In this document: piece by piece, positions 15,112-23,200 of the stretch
How positions within the stretch are numbered: position 1 is the stretch's first letter
Layout of the letters: each line of letters opens with the position of its first letter
Source: Nitrosotalea sp.
GTDB lineage: Archaea; Thermoproteota; Nitrososphaeria; Nitrososphaerales; Nitrosopumilaceae
Direction: 5' to 3'
NCBI GenBank assembly: GCA_023251795.1
Contig: JAHEYD010000009.1
Location: 1 to 40,633 of the forward strand
DNA: 40,633 nt
Notes under the pieces: generated by a model
What the model saw: only the letters and a program-made list of their open reading frames with translations
What the model was told of the DNA's origin: nothing
Database searches by the model: none
Made by a program: the position numbers and the translations under genes

Positions 15112-16875
15112 TTACGAACTAAATAATTCGTGGTAAGAGACTAAACATGCTCTAACCGATTGATATTTGTCAAATCTGTACATCTTGCTAACATTCAATC
15201 CTTTTTGCTTGAGCTCACTAGCCAAAGTCCTAAGTGGAATTTCATGTTTTCCGTTGTGAGTTCTATAATTGTTAAGCACAGTTACCGCTACATTGAAACT
15301 TAAGTAAACGTTATCATCATCATACCATCCTATCATTTCCTTTCGCTCATTGCCTAAAACCGAATCCTTAGCATACTTAGGTTTTATGTAAACTCTATCT
15401 TCATTTACTAATGTTCGTATTCCGTCTAGAAACATATCATAATAAGTCTTAGGCTCATCGTCAGATATTGAATTTTGATCTTTACAAATTTCAACCAAAG
15501 CATCATGAACATTTTCATAAAGTTCTTCTTCAACTTTGTACCCATGAAATCTAAGAAATTGATCAAAGGTATAAAGACCTACCATCAAGTTAGCATATAA
15601 ATCCCCTGTGCGTTCGTAGGTAAAAATTCCTTTGTCGGTAACGTTGTTTTTGAATTCTCGATATTTCTCTTCCAAAAATGTAGGAGGGTTTAACCTAAGC
15701 CAATCAATATACATTCTCATCAAGGCAGTGTTAATAGTTGGGTCATAATTAAAAAGTCCTGATCTATCTATTTTGTTTCCCTCATTAAGTTCAATAACCA
15801 ACATTCTAGCAAGTCGGGATTCGGGAATATTTGGAATAATTTCAGCAGTTGAGACAATCAAATTTCTAACAACAAAAGAATCACGTAAAGTTAAATCAGA
15901 GTTTGCACGTTTTCTAGCTATACCATCTCCGCTATCACCTAAGATCATAGATAAGGTATTAGCCATAGAATCTTTTGTACTTTTACTAAACTCAGGGTTA
16001 AAATCATCAATTACAACAAGAGTGTCACGCAAAGAAGATAATTGAACATTAAGCGCCGTTACAGTGTCATTCCATTTAAGGGGTAAATCAGTGTTGTCTA
16101 CAAATGCTCCGAAGTGAGATAAAGCTTTTGCACCTATGCTACTCTTGAAAGAGCCAGTACGACCAACTAAGGTTAGAATCCCCTGAAAAGGTTTCCAATA
16201 ACATAAAGGTGCACGCCAAACCGCACAATACAACGGAGCAGTAATTTTCAATGATCCAAGATCCAAGAATCCAAGAGAATTTATAAGTGATTTTTCTAAT
16301 TCAATTTTTGATGTTTGTTTAAGTCCGTACTTTGCTAATTTGTGGCTTCCCTGAAGTGGAAGTGCTTCTATGCCTGAATAATCACCAATAATGTCATTAC
16401 CAGACACATAGAAAATTTTATCTCCTTCAGATTTAAAGCCTATGATTTGACAAACCTTTTGTACTGTTCTTTCAGGACGCCATGTTTGTGCAATCATGTT
16501 TACATAGCTTGCAGGAAACTTAAGAGGATAAAGTACGAAATCTCCTCCTAGTTCATTAACCCATTTACCAGAATGAAACTCTTTGGATTTTACCTCCAAA
16601 ACTCTTTCATTCTCATAAGTGAATTGTATAGGTTCAGTATTTGTCGCAGTCTTTGGAATTCCTGCCCAAATAGTAAATACACTATTGGTTTTGATTCCTT
16701 CTAAAATTACCTCCTTAGTGACTTTGCAATGAAAATTAGTCAAACGGTCAAAGAGGGGACTACCCTCTAGGCGTCGGATGTAAAACCCGTCTATAGTAGC
16801 TGCAAAGGTAGGCTCTTTGCATATCACTACCTTAGGCGATTCCAGGTCTTCTGTTTGATTATCTTCTGTACTCAT
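15112..16875 (-). CDS. DUF927-like helicase/ATPase, replication (587 aa)
   Basis: This is a P-loop ATPase with Walker A GRTGSFKS (residues 238-245) and Walker B VVIDDF (287-292). The stretch between them has the W-x-D-T spacing seen in DUF927 proteins, and LIVSTAE near 340-345 with SRLARM near 353-358 provide a sensor and a probable arginine finger. The N-terminal 200 residues are mixed alpha/beta without a visible primase motif. Proteins of this type are thought to be ring helicases used in phage and plasmid replication. The gene stands alone, with the iteron region directly at its 3' end. AAGGGGAAT precedes the ATG. Confidence 0.7.
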   Translation of the reverse strand: MSTEDNQTEDLESPKVVICKEPTFAATIDGFYIRRLEGSPLFDRLTNFHCKVTKEVILEGIKTNSVFTIWAGIPKTATNTEPIQFTYENERVLEVKSKEFHSGKWVNELGGDFVLYPLKFPASYVNMIAQTWRPERTVQKVCQIIGFKSEGDKIFYVSGNDIIGDYSGIEALPLQGSHKLAKYGLKQTSKIELEKSLINSLGFLDLGSLKITAPLYCAVWRAPLCYWKPFQGILTLVGRTGSFKSSIGAKALSHFGAFVDNTDLPLKWNDTVTALNVQLSSLRDTLVVIDDFNPEFSKSTKDSMANTLSMILGDSGDGIARKRANSDLTLRDSFVVRNLIVSTAEIIPNIPESRLARMLVIELNEGNKIDRSGLFNYDPTINTALMRMYIDWLRLNPPTFLEEKYREFKNNVTDKGIFTYERTGDLYANLMVGLYTFDQFLRFHGYKVEEELYENVHDALVEICKDQNSISDDEPKTYYDMFLDGIRTLVNEDRVYIKPKYAKDSVLGNERKEMIGWYDDDNVYLSFNVAVTVLNNYRTHNGKHEIPLRTLASELKQKGLNVSKMYRFDKYQSVRACLVSYHELFSS

Positions 16876-16928
16876 ATTCCCCTTAAACTATTGAACTACT
16901 TGAGGTTAGGCTTTGTGGGCCTGAAGGT

Positions 16929-16958
16929 AGTATGTGCCGGGTTGAATAGAGTTGTCAA
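16929..16958 (-). promoter_or_regulatory. Promoter candidate for the helicase-like gene
   Basis: On the minus strand a perfect TTGACA (16953-16958) is followed after 18 bases by CATACT (16929-16934). Transcription would start near 16921 and give a leader of about 45 bases. The candidate at 10941-10970 has the same 18-base spacing and a CATA-type -10 box. Confidence 0.45.
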
Positions 16959-17013
16959 GTCTGGTATCATGGCCGTAAGTGAAGCGATCTTGACATGGTG
17001 CTTCTCCTTCCTT

Positions 17014-17045
17014 GAGGGACTAGGTTAACCCCTTCCTAGTCCCTC
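17014..17045. repeat. Perfect 11-bp hairpin GAGGGACTAGG / CCTAGTCCCTC
   Basis: The two arms (17014-17024 and 17035-17045) are exact complements around a 10-base loop. There is no U-run on either side. It could be a terminator with help, a small-RNA part or a protein site; the sequence does not decide. Confidence 0.5.
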
Positions 17046-17199
17046 CTCTCCCACCAAAAAGCAATGAATAAATCCTTAACGGGATTTTTTCGCCTGTATT
17101 TATCCTTACCCTATTGACTCCCATATCATACCCATCTTAGGCTAAGGTTGCCCCCAAACGATTAGGGGACACACGTTTGCATAACCTCCTTATGTGAAA

Positions 17200-17253
17200 G
17201 GGAAGTATCAGAAACCTAATTATTTGACGGGATTAGGTAGATAGATACTTCCC
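17200..17253 (+). terminator. Two-tier hairpin with U-run, attenuator-like
   Basis: GGGAAGTATC (17200-17209) pairs with GATACTTCCC (17244-17253), and within the loop CCTAAT (17215-17220) pairs with ATTAGG (17232-17237). TATTTTTG follows at once on the plus strand. This is a good rho-independent terminator shape placed about 30 bases before the first gene of the replication operon, so it may attenuate the operon or end a short upstream RNA. Confidence 0.6.
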
Positions 17254-17286
17254 TATTTTTGTTAGAGAAAGGATAAAAAGAATGGA

Positions 17287-17436
17287 ATGAAACAGATTAA
17301 ATTGGGTTTGGCTGATGAGTCAATAAAAATGCTTACAGAACTTAAGGCATTTTTTAGAAGTCCAACAATAAGCAATGTGATTAGAATTTTGATTGAGGAT
17401 AGATGGAAGGAGATCAGAAATCAAAGTGGAAAGTGA
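17287..17436 (+). CDS. Ribbon-helix-helix regulator (49 aa)
   Basis: This short protein has the ribbon-helix-helix pattern: a start strand KQIKLGLAD, helix ESIKMLTELKAFF, a turn at SPTIS and a second helix NVIRILIEDRWKEI. Such CopG/Arc-type dimers bind palindromic DNA and repress their own operons or control copy number. It is the first gene of the replication operon and follows the attenuator-like hairpin. GAAAGGA lies 13 bases upstream of the ATG, which is a loose spacing. Confidence 0.65.
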   Translation: MKQIKLGLADESIKMLTELKAFFRSPTISNVIRILIEDRWKEIRNQSGK

Positions 17437-17803
17437 CACACCATTAACTAACTGGCAATTATTCATCAAATCAAGAAAGCCAACCAATGAAACAATAGAA
17501 GAACCCAAACGAGTATTTTCATCAATCAATAAACAAGATCATTGGAATGGGGTTTGGGAGTGTAGAAATGGGTTGTATTGCATAGTTGAGAATTGGCAAG
17601 GGTTGAATCAATTTTCAGATTTGATTATGTACGATGAAAATGGATACAGTGTTAATAAAAACGATGGCTGGGATTTGATGGAAAGGCTAAGTACAGAAGG
17701 AAAGAAATATCCTAAAGCAATGGAAATGTTAGATGAAGCGATTAAGGCAAATGACAAAAGAAAGAGAGAAGGAGTTTCTACTTCTAGCGTCGATAGTGCT
17801 TAA
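17426..17803 (+). CDS. Hypothetical protein (about 125 aa)
   Basis: I do not recognise this soluble mixed protein. GTG at 17426 with GGAAGGAG upstream is my preferred start; a TTG at 17393 is the longer alternative. It overlaps the ribbon-helix-helix gene by 11 bases. The stretch HWNGVWECRNGLYCIVENWQG and a helical, charged C-terminus are its main visible features. Confidence 0.45.
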   Translation: MESDTPLTNWQLFIKSRKPTNETIEEPKRVFSSINKQDHWNGVWECRNGLYCIVENWQGLNQFSDLIMYDENGYSVNKNDGWDLMERLSTEGKKYPKAMEMLDEAIKANDKRKREGVSTSSVDSA

Positions 17804-17936
17804 GTGTAGACTTAAAGCTATGGGGGGAAAAGTATTCGGGGACAGTTATGGAAATGGAAATTTAGCGTTAGATATTTTGGGAATAATGGATTATGGGAAT
17901 GAGATGAGATTGATGATGAAGGAGGAAAGAAAATGA
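17751..17936 (+). CDS. Small hypothetical protein (61 aa)
   Basis: The reading overlaps the end of the previous gene in another frame. AAGG lies close before the ATG at 17751; an ATG at 17733 is also in frame. Its second half (GGKVFGDSYGNGNLALDILG) looks like real protein, the first half less so. It overlaps the next start by four bases. Confidence 0.35.
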   Translation: MTKEREKEFLLLASIVLKCRLKAMGGKVFGDSYGNGNLALDILGIMDYGNEMRLMMKEERK

Positions 17937-18181
17937 AAGTAACGATTGACTTTCAGGGGTTTGTAATTGGCCCCGTTATACAAGAACATCTAGATCAAGG
18001 TATTCAAGTACAGATGTATGTGCAACAATCTGTTGTATTAATGAATGCCGTAGTTAAGGCAAAAAGGGAAGGGCAGGATCTAGCATTTTTTGAAAAAGGA
18101 TCAACGTATATAACAGAAATTTACAGGAATAGTTTTATTGATTCAATAGTAAAAAAGCCAATGTTAATAGAGGAGGATTAA
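17933..18181 (+). CDS. Hypothetical protein (82 aa)
   Basis: A small soluble alpha/beta protein with no recognised family. A strong GGAGGAAAG site precedes the ATG. It lies directly before the RecB-like nuclease and is likely co-translated with it. Confidence 0.5.
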   Translation: MKVTIDFQGFVIGPVIQEHLDQGIQVQMYVQQSVVLMNAVVKAKREGQDLAFFEKGSTYITEIYRNSFIDSIVKKPMLIEED

Positions 18182-18186
18182 CTTTT

Positions 18187-19536
18187 TTGTTTACATCAAG
18201 ATCGGCAATAGAAACGTATCAAAGATGCCCAAGGAGAAGGTTTTGGGAATATCTTTACTTAGGAAAAGGAATTAGGCCATCAGATACAAGTGTCCCCCTT
18301 ACTACAGGTACAGCAGTTCATGCAGGTGTAGGACATTTGTTGAATTTTTTGCGAATTGGAGCAATACTTAATGAAGAGAGAATTAAGGAAGCTTGCAAGA
18401 TTGCAACTGACAAGTATGAGGCAATTTGTAGCGAAAAGTTCAAAGGAGTTGAGAGTAATTATGGAAATGAATACACATTTAAGGAACAAAAAGCATTAAC
18501 AGAGGGGTTAGTTATTCTTTGGGCATTAGTTGAAGCACCTGAGTTGAGTAAGCATTATGAGGTTGTAGAAGTTGAAAAGGAAGAAAAGTTTGTACTTGTT
18601 CCTGGAAAGTCTTTAGAAATTGATACAATAGTTATGGAAGGAAGAGTAGATGCTATTCTCAAGAATAAGGAAGGAAAGAATAGCTATACGCTGTATAATC
18701 TCAAAACATCAAAGCGATGGACAACCTATAATAGAGACAGCTTTGCATATGATCTGCAAGGATTGACTGAGAGTATTTGTGTAAAAAAGAGATGGGAAAG
18801 AGAGGATGAAATTAAAAATAATCTTCTTAACTGTGTTGAGGGTGCAGGACTAAAAAAGAATCATGCAGATGCAATTGAAAAATGTATAAGTGGGTATGGA
18901 GTTAGGAATCTGGTAGGAGTTAGATATTGCATTTTAGTGAAGGGAGATTATAAAGAACCGTGGGAAAGTGCAGGATTCAAGTGTACCCATTCACCGATTG
19001 TTAGGGGATATAAAAGGGATAATCCAAATGGAACCGATTATGCACATAGTTGGTATTTTGACAATCCAAACAACAAATCAGGCAAAGGTGCTTTAGGTAG
19101 AGGTTGGGACCCATTTAATGTTTGGGAGAAGTTTGAAATAGCAGATTGGGTATCAGCTTGTTGGGAAGGGGAAGTGCAACCTGAAGCAAAAAGGAATCTT
19201 TTGGATATTGTGCAACTATTTGAGGTTTATAGAAATCCAAGGGAGATAGAAGATACGTTAGTTCAAATTCAGCATCAGGAAAGGCAAGTAATAAAGGTAG
19301 CAAAATTAGCGAATGAAATTGACATAAACACAGAAGGAACAGAGGGGAGAAGCAAATGGGAAGAAATGGAAATGGATGCTTATTTGGCAAAGTATTTTCC
19401 TATGAATCGAGGGAGTTGCATTTATCCTTATGCTTGTAATTTCATCCCGATTTGTCACAAGGGAATTAAACCTACAATAGACGAAGGTTGGGAATTTAGA
19501 GAACCTCATCATGAAGGAGAAAGAGAGAGTCAATGA
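18187..19536 (+). CDS. RecB/Cas4-like PD-(D/E)XK nuclease with Fe-S cysteines (449 aa)
   Basis: The protein has the order of a Cas4/AddB-type exonuclease: Cys14 in YQRCPRRRFW, His45 in GTAVHAGV, Asp155 in EGRVDAI, Lys173 in LYNLKTSK, the Q-motif YDLQGL (191), and three C-terminal cysteines (411, 417, 423). Cys14 and these three would hold a 4Fe-4S cluster. The acidic residue usually two places before Lys173 is Asn171 here, which may weaken or change catalysis. It lies one gene from a Sak4-like ATPase, a pairing typical of phage recombination or replication fork processing. The start is TTG with AGGAGG ten bases upstream. Confidence 0.78.
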   Translation: MFTSRSAIETYQRCPRRRFWEYLYLGKGIRPSDTSVPLTTGTAVHAGVGHLLNFLRIGAILNEERIKEACKIATDKYEAICSEKFKGVESNYGNEYTFKEQKALTEGLVILWALVEAPELSKHYEVVEVEKEEKFVLVPGKSLEIDTIVMEGRVDAILKNKEGKNSYTLYNLKTSKRWTTYNRDSFAYDLQGLTESICVKKRWEREDEIKNNLLNCVEGAGLKKNHADAIEKCISGYGVRNLVGVRYCILVKGDYKEPWESAGFKCTHSPIVRGYKRDNPNGTDYAHSWYFDNPNNKSGKGALGRGWDPFNVWEKFEIADWVSACWEGEVQPEAKRNLLDIVQLFEVYRNPREIEDTLVQIQHQERQVIKVAKLANEIDINTEGTEGRSKWEEMEMDAYLAKYFPMNRGSCIYPYACNFIPICHKGIKPTIDEGWEFREPHHEGERESQ

Positions 19537-19922
19537 AGATAGATTTATCGAATAAGTACTTTTACACTGTTTCAATTTTGGCTAGAGAGGTTTATGGAGA
19601 TTGTATTGAACTAGATACTAATGCATGGACAATAGTTAGATTTGATGTACCAAAAATAGAGGAAATGTACATTGATCCAATAGAACCAAATAAGATATTT
19701 AAATACTCTAAGTATGAGTTTAGTATTGTGAAGCCTAAATTGATTGTTAAGAGGAAATTTAAACTAGAAGAAGGTGAATATTATTGGGTTATTTCAAAAG
19801 AGTGTAACAAAGAGAAATTAAGAATTGCACTTTATGCAGAAGGTACTTTTTGGTTAGCTGGTACGCTTAACTTGAAAGTGGATGAATTCGAGGTTATTTG
19901 CAAATGCCAAAAACCGGAATAA
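19533..19922 (+). CDS. Hypothetical protein between nuclease and Sak4-like gene (129 aa)
   Basis: A soluble strand-rich protein, acidic and aromatic, with Cys residues near the C-terminus (VICKCQKPE). No family is recognised. It overlaps the nuclease gene by four bases and the following ATPase gene by nineteen, so it is probably made with both and could be a recombination partner. Confidence 0.5.
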   Translation: MKIDLSNKYFYTVSILAREVYGDCIELDTNAWTIVRFDVPKIEEMYIDPIEPNKIFKYSKYEFSIVKPKLIVKRKFKLEEGEYYWVISKECNKEKLRIALYAEGTFWLAGTLNLKVDEFEVICKCQKPE

Positions 19923-20821
19923 TCTACGGAGAAAGTGATTCAACTAAAACAACTCAACTTTACAATATCGCTAGATGGTTAAGGGATAAATGGAAAAGGG
20001 AGAAGAAAAATAAATACATTCGATATTATGCAATTGATGGAGGGAGTAAGCAAAATTCACCTTTTCATGAAAGTGGGATGGTTGATGAAGGGTTTGTGCA
20101 AGTACTTGATAATAGTGAATCAAATATTGTACTTGTTGAAAGTCAAGCTATTGCAGAGGGTAGATGGCCTGATGGGGAATATGTTGGGTCTGATACCGAA
20201 TGGGCAGAGTATGATAGGGAATATGTAAGAACAAATATAGGGGCATATTTCATTGAAGGTCTTGCTAGCCTTTGTGATAGATGGAAGGGGCATATTACTA
20301 AGAAGCCTGAAAAGGTAGGGTTTGCTTCGTGGGACTATACGGAGATTGGAGAAGCAGGGTTACGCGATTTTAAGATGGGGGGAGTTGACAAGGGACATTA
20401 TTTAATGCTCCAAAATGAACTTAGTATTTGGTGGAACAAGGGAGTTAGTAACCTTCCTGTTGAATACATTTTTTGTACGAGTTTGGTTAGTGAAGGGAAG
20501 GTTAAGAAAGGAGGTAGTACAATCTACGGGCCTGCAAGTGCAGGATCGGCAATTACAAATGATATTCCAAGCTGGTTTGGAGATTGTTGGCATTTAGAGG
20601 ATAAGGAATTTACTAATAAGGAAGGAAAGACAGTAAATGCAAAAGTAGGATGGTTTAGCAATCACAAAGATCCTGATACGGAGTGTAATTATCTCGCAAA
20701 GGTTAGGGTTTTGGTGGATAAAATTGAAGCAAGAGATAAGATGTTTCCACATGGATTTATTTTGCTTACCAAAACAGGAAAGGGGATTGAGCAATTCTAT
20801 AAGTGGAGAGACGGAGAATAG
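19904..20821 (+). CDS. Sak4-like RecA-fold ATPase (305 aa)
   Basis: The start MPKTGIIYGESDSTKTT holds a Walker A loop (residues 9-17) in which the usual Gly before Lys is Thr. Next come a central hydrophobic strand ending in Glu (AYFIEGL), a later strand PVEYIFCTSL, and a closing GPASAGSAITNDIPSWFGDCWHLE block, as in phage Sak4-type single-strand annealing/recombination ATPases. I considered a packaging ATPase, but the length, neighbours and C-terminal block fit Sak4 better. CGAGG lies ten bases before the ATG at 19904; a TTG at 19898 is an alternative start. Confidence 0.6.
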   Translation: MPKTGIIYGESDSTKTTQLYNIARWLRDKWKREKKNKYIRYYAIDGGSKQNSPFHESGMVDEGFVQVLDNSESNIVLVESQAIAEGRWPDGEYVGSDTEWAEYDREYVRTNIGAYFIEGLASLCDRWKGHITKKPEKVGFASWDYTEIGEAGLRDFKMGGVDKGHYLMLQNELSIWWNKGVSNLPVEYIFCTSLVSEGKVKKGGSTIYGPASAGSAITNDIPSWFGDCWHLEDKEFTNKEGKTVNAKVGWFSNHKDPDTECNYLAKVRVLVDKIEARDKMFPHGFILLTKTGKGIEQFYKWRDGE

Positions 20822-20977
20822 ATGAAAGATGAATTATTCACGCCATTTATCATCGCCATGATTGTTGTTTTGTTTCTTGTGATTGTGTTTTCATTTGTAG
20901 CTAGGCTTCAAGTGCAAAAAGCTTGTTTTGAGTTGCATGATAAAACAGCTTGTGATGTTATTGAAAGGAATAAATAG
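20822..20977 (+). CDS. Small membrane protein with two cysteines (51 aa)
   Basis: One membrane segment (about residues 8-27) is followed by a short soluble tail with ACFELHDKTACD, where the two cysteines could pair if outside. GGAG lies just upstream of the ATG and the gene fits exactly between its neighbours. The role is unknown. Confidence 0.5.
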   Translation: MKDELFTPFIIAMIVVLFLVIVFSFVARLQVQKACFELHDKTACDVIERNK

Positions 20978-21235
20978 ATGGCAAAATCAAAGGTAACTAT
21001 ACAAGATTTAATCCATAAAAAAGCAACAGATTTAACCTTAGCAGAGGTAAACAAAATTGTAGATGAGAATAATACGTTAAAGGATAAGGTTATGAAAATC
21101 ACTTACGATATTAGCGAGATGAATATTGCCCTTTCTTCTGCTTTATCTGCAATGAAGCAAATGAATCAAGTAACCTACGGGCAGTCATGTGTCATTACTA
21201 AGTTAATAGAAACAATTAATTATGCCAAAAGGTAA
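20978..21235 (+). CDS. Coiled-coil protein (85 aa)
   Basis: The sequence is almost wholly helical with heptad-like spacing (LTLAEVNKIVDENNTLKDKV). No family is recognised. The ATG follows the previous stop directly. Confidence 0.45.
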   Translation: MAKSKVTIQDLIHKKATDLTLAEVNKIVDENNTLKDKVMKITYDISEMNIALSSALSAMKQMNQVTYGQSCVITKLIETINYAKR

Positions 21236-21252
21236 ACACAGAAAGGGAATAG

Positions 21253-21516
21253 ATGGCAGGAAAAGATAAGTCAACCTTAGAGTATGAATTACATTCAACC
21301 AAAAAGAAGGTTGAGTATCTCTTAGGAGAAGTGGAGAATCAAAGACTTTTAAAAGAACATTTTAAGAAAGATAATGAAGGGCTAAAGTTGCAATTAGAAG
21401 GTATAATGCGTAGTTTATTGCAGGAACGCGAAAACTTACAGGGTAGATATCTTAAATGTCAAGATAGGCTTTGGGTTATAAATGATTATATAAAACAAAG
21501 TCATGACAAGGTGTAA
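21253..21516 (+). CDS. Coiled-coil protein (87 aa)
   Basis: A helical, Leu/Lys/Glu-rich protein with a likely continuous coiled coil over residues 8-60. It resembles the preceding 85-aa protein in type, though not clearly in sequence. GAAAGGGAATAG lies upstream. The stop overlaps the next start as TAATG. Confidence 0.45.
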   Translation: MAGKDKSTLEYELHSTKKKVEYLLGEVENQRLLKEHFKKDNEGLKLQLEGIMRSLLQERENLQGRYLKCQDRLWVINDYIKQSHDKV

Positions 21517-21935
21517 TGCAGATGATGATAGAAAGATTGATTGAAATTTACAAAGAAGGAAAATTAACTATGACACTACTTACAACAGACGATGTAATCA
21601 AGGCTTACCCTTGGTTTAGATGGGGAATTACTAATGCTCCGCAATATGACGCAGATATGCAAGCAAATGCGGTGAATATTGTTGAAGGATGGCTGAAGAC
21701 TTATGCAAATACAGTTTATAACCCTCCTGTTAATGGAAGGATTCTAACAAGCTTGAGTGATTTTAGTGGAATTTTGGTTGCGCTTGCAAGTTGGTATCCA
21801 GGGTTTGATTTGCCTTTGCAGAATCATCTTTATATTGTGAATAATACAACCAAAAAGACTATGCTAAGTAGTTGGGAGGGGGCACTTATTAGGCCGCATG
21901 TTTTGGTTAGTGAATTGGCATCAATGACAACTTAA
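21516..21935 (+). CDS. Hypothetical protein (139 aa)
   Basis: No family is recognised. A second in-frame ATG (MTLLTTDDVIKAYPW) with GAAGGAAAA upstream may be the real start, giving about 121 residues. The mature part is helical with aromatic clusters (YPWFRWG, ASWYPGFDLP). Confidence 0.5.
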   Translation: MQMMIERLIEIYKEGKLTMTLLTTDDVIKAYPWFRWGITNAPQYDADMQANAVNIVEGWLKTYANTVYNPPVNGRILTSLSDFSGILVALASWYPGFDLPLQNHLYIVNNTTKKTMLSSWEGALIRPHVLVSELASMTT

Positions 21936-21937
21936 CT

Positions 21938-22123
21938 ATGAAATACAAAATAACTATCAAATGGTTAGAGCAAGGATTAACGGAAGTAGTACATTGCCAT
22001 AACTTTAATGAAACAGAGCAACAAATTCAACTTATTGATGAAAACAATGTAGTCGAATTATGTTGTATGAAATCTGCAATGCAATGGTTTAGTATTGATA
22101 TGATGAAAGAAGGGGAAAATTAA
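21938..22123 (+). CDS. Small hypothetical protein (61 aa)
   Basis: A short alpha/beta protein (strand, helix, strand) with a Cys pair (ELCCMK). It sits directly before the ssDNA-binding-like gene and overlaps its start by one base. Confidence 0.45.
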   Translation: MKYKITIKWLEQGLTEVVHCHNFNETEQQIQLIDENNVVELCCMKSAMQWFSIDMMKEGEN

Positions 22124-22902
22124 TGGCTGAAGTTAATGCTAGCGGGAAAACCGCCGTTTCGGTAGACTTTAAGGATAAGTCTACTATTATTGTTAAGGGT
22201 AAGGTAAGTAAGCTTGATCCTACCAGCGATGCATTTGCTAGAATTCCACCTGCACCAAAGGGAGAATATGATTTGAAACTTACTCCTGGAAGGAATGGGT
22301 TTGAAGTAGACGCGCTAGATCCAAAGAAGCCGATTAGTAATGATAATTGTTACTATAAGGTCAATATGGAAGCAGTTATCGTTAACAATTCAGATTATGA
22401 AAACCAGAGGGTGTTTCCTACTGTTACAACTCGAATTGGTAGAGGTAAGGAACTCTCTACTATGGCTGATTTGATTGTTAGGTTGGGTGCAGGTAAACAT
22501 CTGAAGCCTGAAATGAATGATTTTGAAGTAGCAGAGTTGTTTAGTAAGATTTTGGATAAGGAACCTGTTTTTAAGAAGGTTCCTTGTGATTGGGAAGGAT
22601 ATAGCAAGGAAGACGATAGGACAGTTTTTAAGACTATGAGTGATTTTCCTTCTGATGGAAAAGGAGGGTTTGTGCCTGTTGGGGTGCATAATACCAAAAA
22701 TAGGCAAAGAGAGGAGATTAATGCACAATTGAAGGTTAAGGAATGGCCTGTTGGAGCAAAGCCAAGTAACCCTAATGCCCCTAAGGGGGCAGCTAAGGGA
22801 ACTATAGTTAAGAAAGCAAAGCCTGAACCATTGCCGGAACCTACGCCTGAAATTGATACTAATGGTTCTGCCGATGAAGAAACCTTGGATTTGTTGGGGT
22901 AA
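22123..22902 (+). CDS. Probable ssDNA-binding protein, DUF669-like (259 aa)
   Basis: The central domain (RIPPAPKGEYDLKLTPGRNG, then YYKVNMEAVIVNNSDYENQRVFPT) reads like the OB-fold-type phage proteins grouped as DUF669, which often sit near Sak4 and RecB-like nucleases. The C-terminus is a Pro/Ala/Lys linker ending in an acidic tip (DEETLDLLG), a common feature of SSB-type proteins that recruit partners. The gene lies downstream of the nuclease and ATPase and upstream of the polymerase. The family call is by pattern only. Confidence 0.5.
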   Translation: MAEVNASGKTAVSVDFKDKSTIIVKGKVSKLDPTSDAFARIPPAPKGEYDLKLTPGRNGFEVDALDPKKPISNDNCYYKVNMEAVIVNNSDYENQRVFPTVTTRIGRGKELSTMADLIVRLGAGKHLKPEMNDFEVAELFSKILDKEPVFKKVPCDWEGYSKEDDRTVFKTMSDFPSDGKGGFVPVGVHNTKNRQREEINAQLKVKEWPVGAKPSNPNAPKGAAKGTIVKKAKPEPLPEPTPEIDTNGSADEETLDLLG

Positions 22903-22905
22903 AAA

Positions 22906-23136
22906 ATGCTACCAGATTTTGAAATAGTTGCAGAAAAGGTACATGAAGCTTGGATGAAATCAAAGCAATCTCAAGGAATTGAATCAAGAAAGGCAGAAGA
23001 TGGTGAAGAGTTGATGGTTCCTTATAGTCAATTGAGTGAAAAACAGAAGGATACAGACAGAAATCTCGTTCTTACAGTTTATCGTGCTATTTCTGCAACC
23101 CATGCGGAAGATATCACAATGTTGAATAAGAAGTAG
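22906..23136 (+). CDS. RyR-domain protein (76 aa)
   Basis: The whole protein fits one RyR domain: EIVAEKVHEAWMKSKQSQG, then LMVPYSQLSEKQKDTDRN and a closing helix VLTVYRAI. Free-standing RyR domains occur in phages and bacteria and are thought to bind small ligands, possibly nucleotides, though the role in phages is unclear. It follows the ssDNA-binding-like gene by three bases. Confidence 0.72.
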   Translation: MLPDFEIVAEKVHEAWMKSKQSQGIESRKAEDGEELMVPYSQLSEKQKDTDRNLVLTVYRAISATHAEDITMLNKK

Positions 23137-23147
23137 GGAAGAGAGGG

Positions 23148-23183
23148 TTAAGGGGAATAGGAGATTTTTCTTATTCCCCTTAA
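23148..23183. repeat. Perfect 12-bp hairpin TTAAGGGGAATA / TATTCCCCTTAA
   Basis: The arms (23148-23159 and 23172-23183) are exact complements after the RyR gene. A-runs follow on the plus strand and a T-run lies within the loop, so it is not a standard terminator. It may control RNA processing between the two halves of the operon. Confidence 0.5.
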
Positions 23184-23200
23184 AAAATAGAAAGGAAAAA

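Larger units (their letters stand above)
16876..17286. other. Non-coding divergent gap between helicase gene and replication operon
   Basis: No convincing gene was seen in these 411 bases. They hold the promoter candidate of the helicase-like gene, two strong hairpins (17014-17045 and 17200-17253) and a TGTCAAG/CTTGACA inverted pair (16953-16959 and 16989-16995). The promoter of the plus-strand replication operon must lie here, but I could not pick one with confidence. Confidence 0.55.

Noticed and set aside
19904..20821. Packaging ATPase call for the 305-aa P-loop protein
   Set aside because: The closing GPASAGSAITNDIPSWFGD block, the size and the link with the nuclease and ssDNA-binding-like genes fit Sak4. 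No FtsK/HerA-type second motif is visible.
23148..23183. Hairpin after the RyR gene as rho-independent terminator
   Set aside because: The T-run lies in the loop and on the wrong side of the stem for the plus strand, and there are no minus-strand genes here to end.
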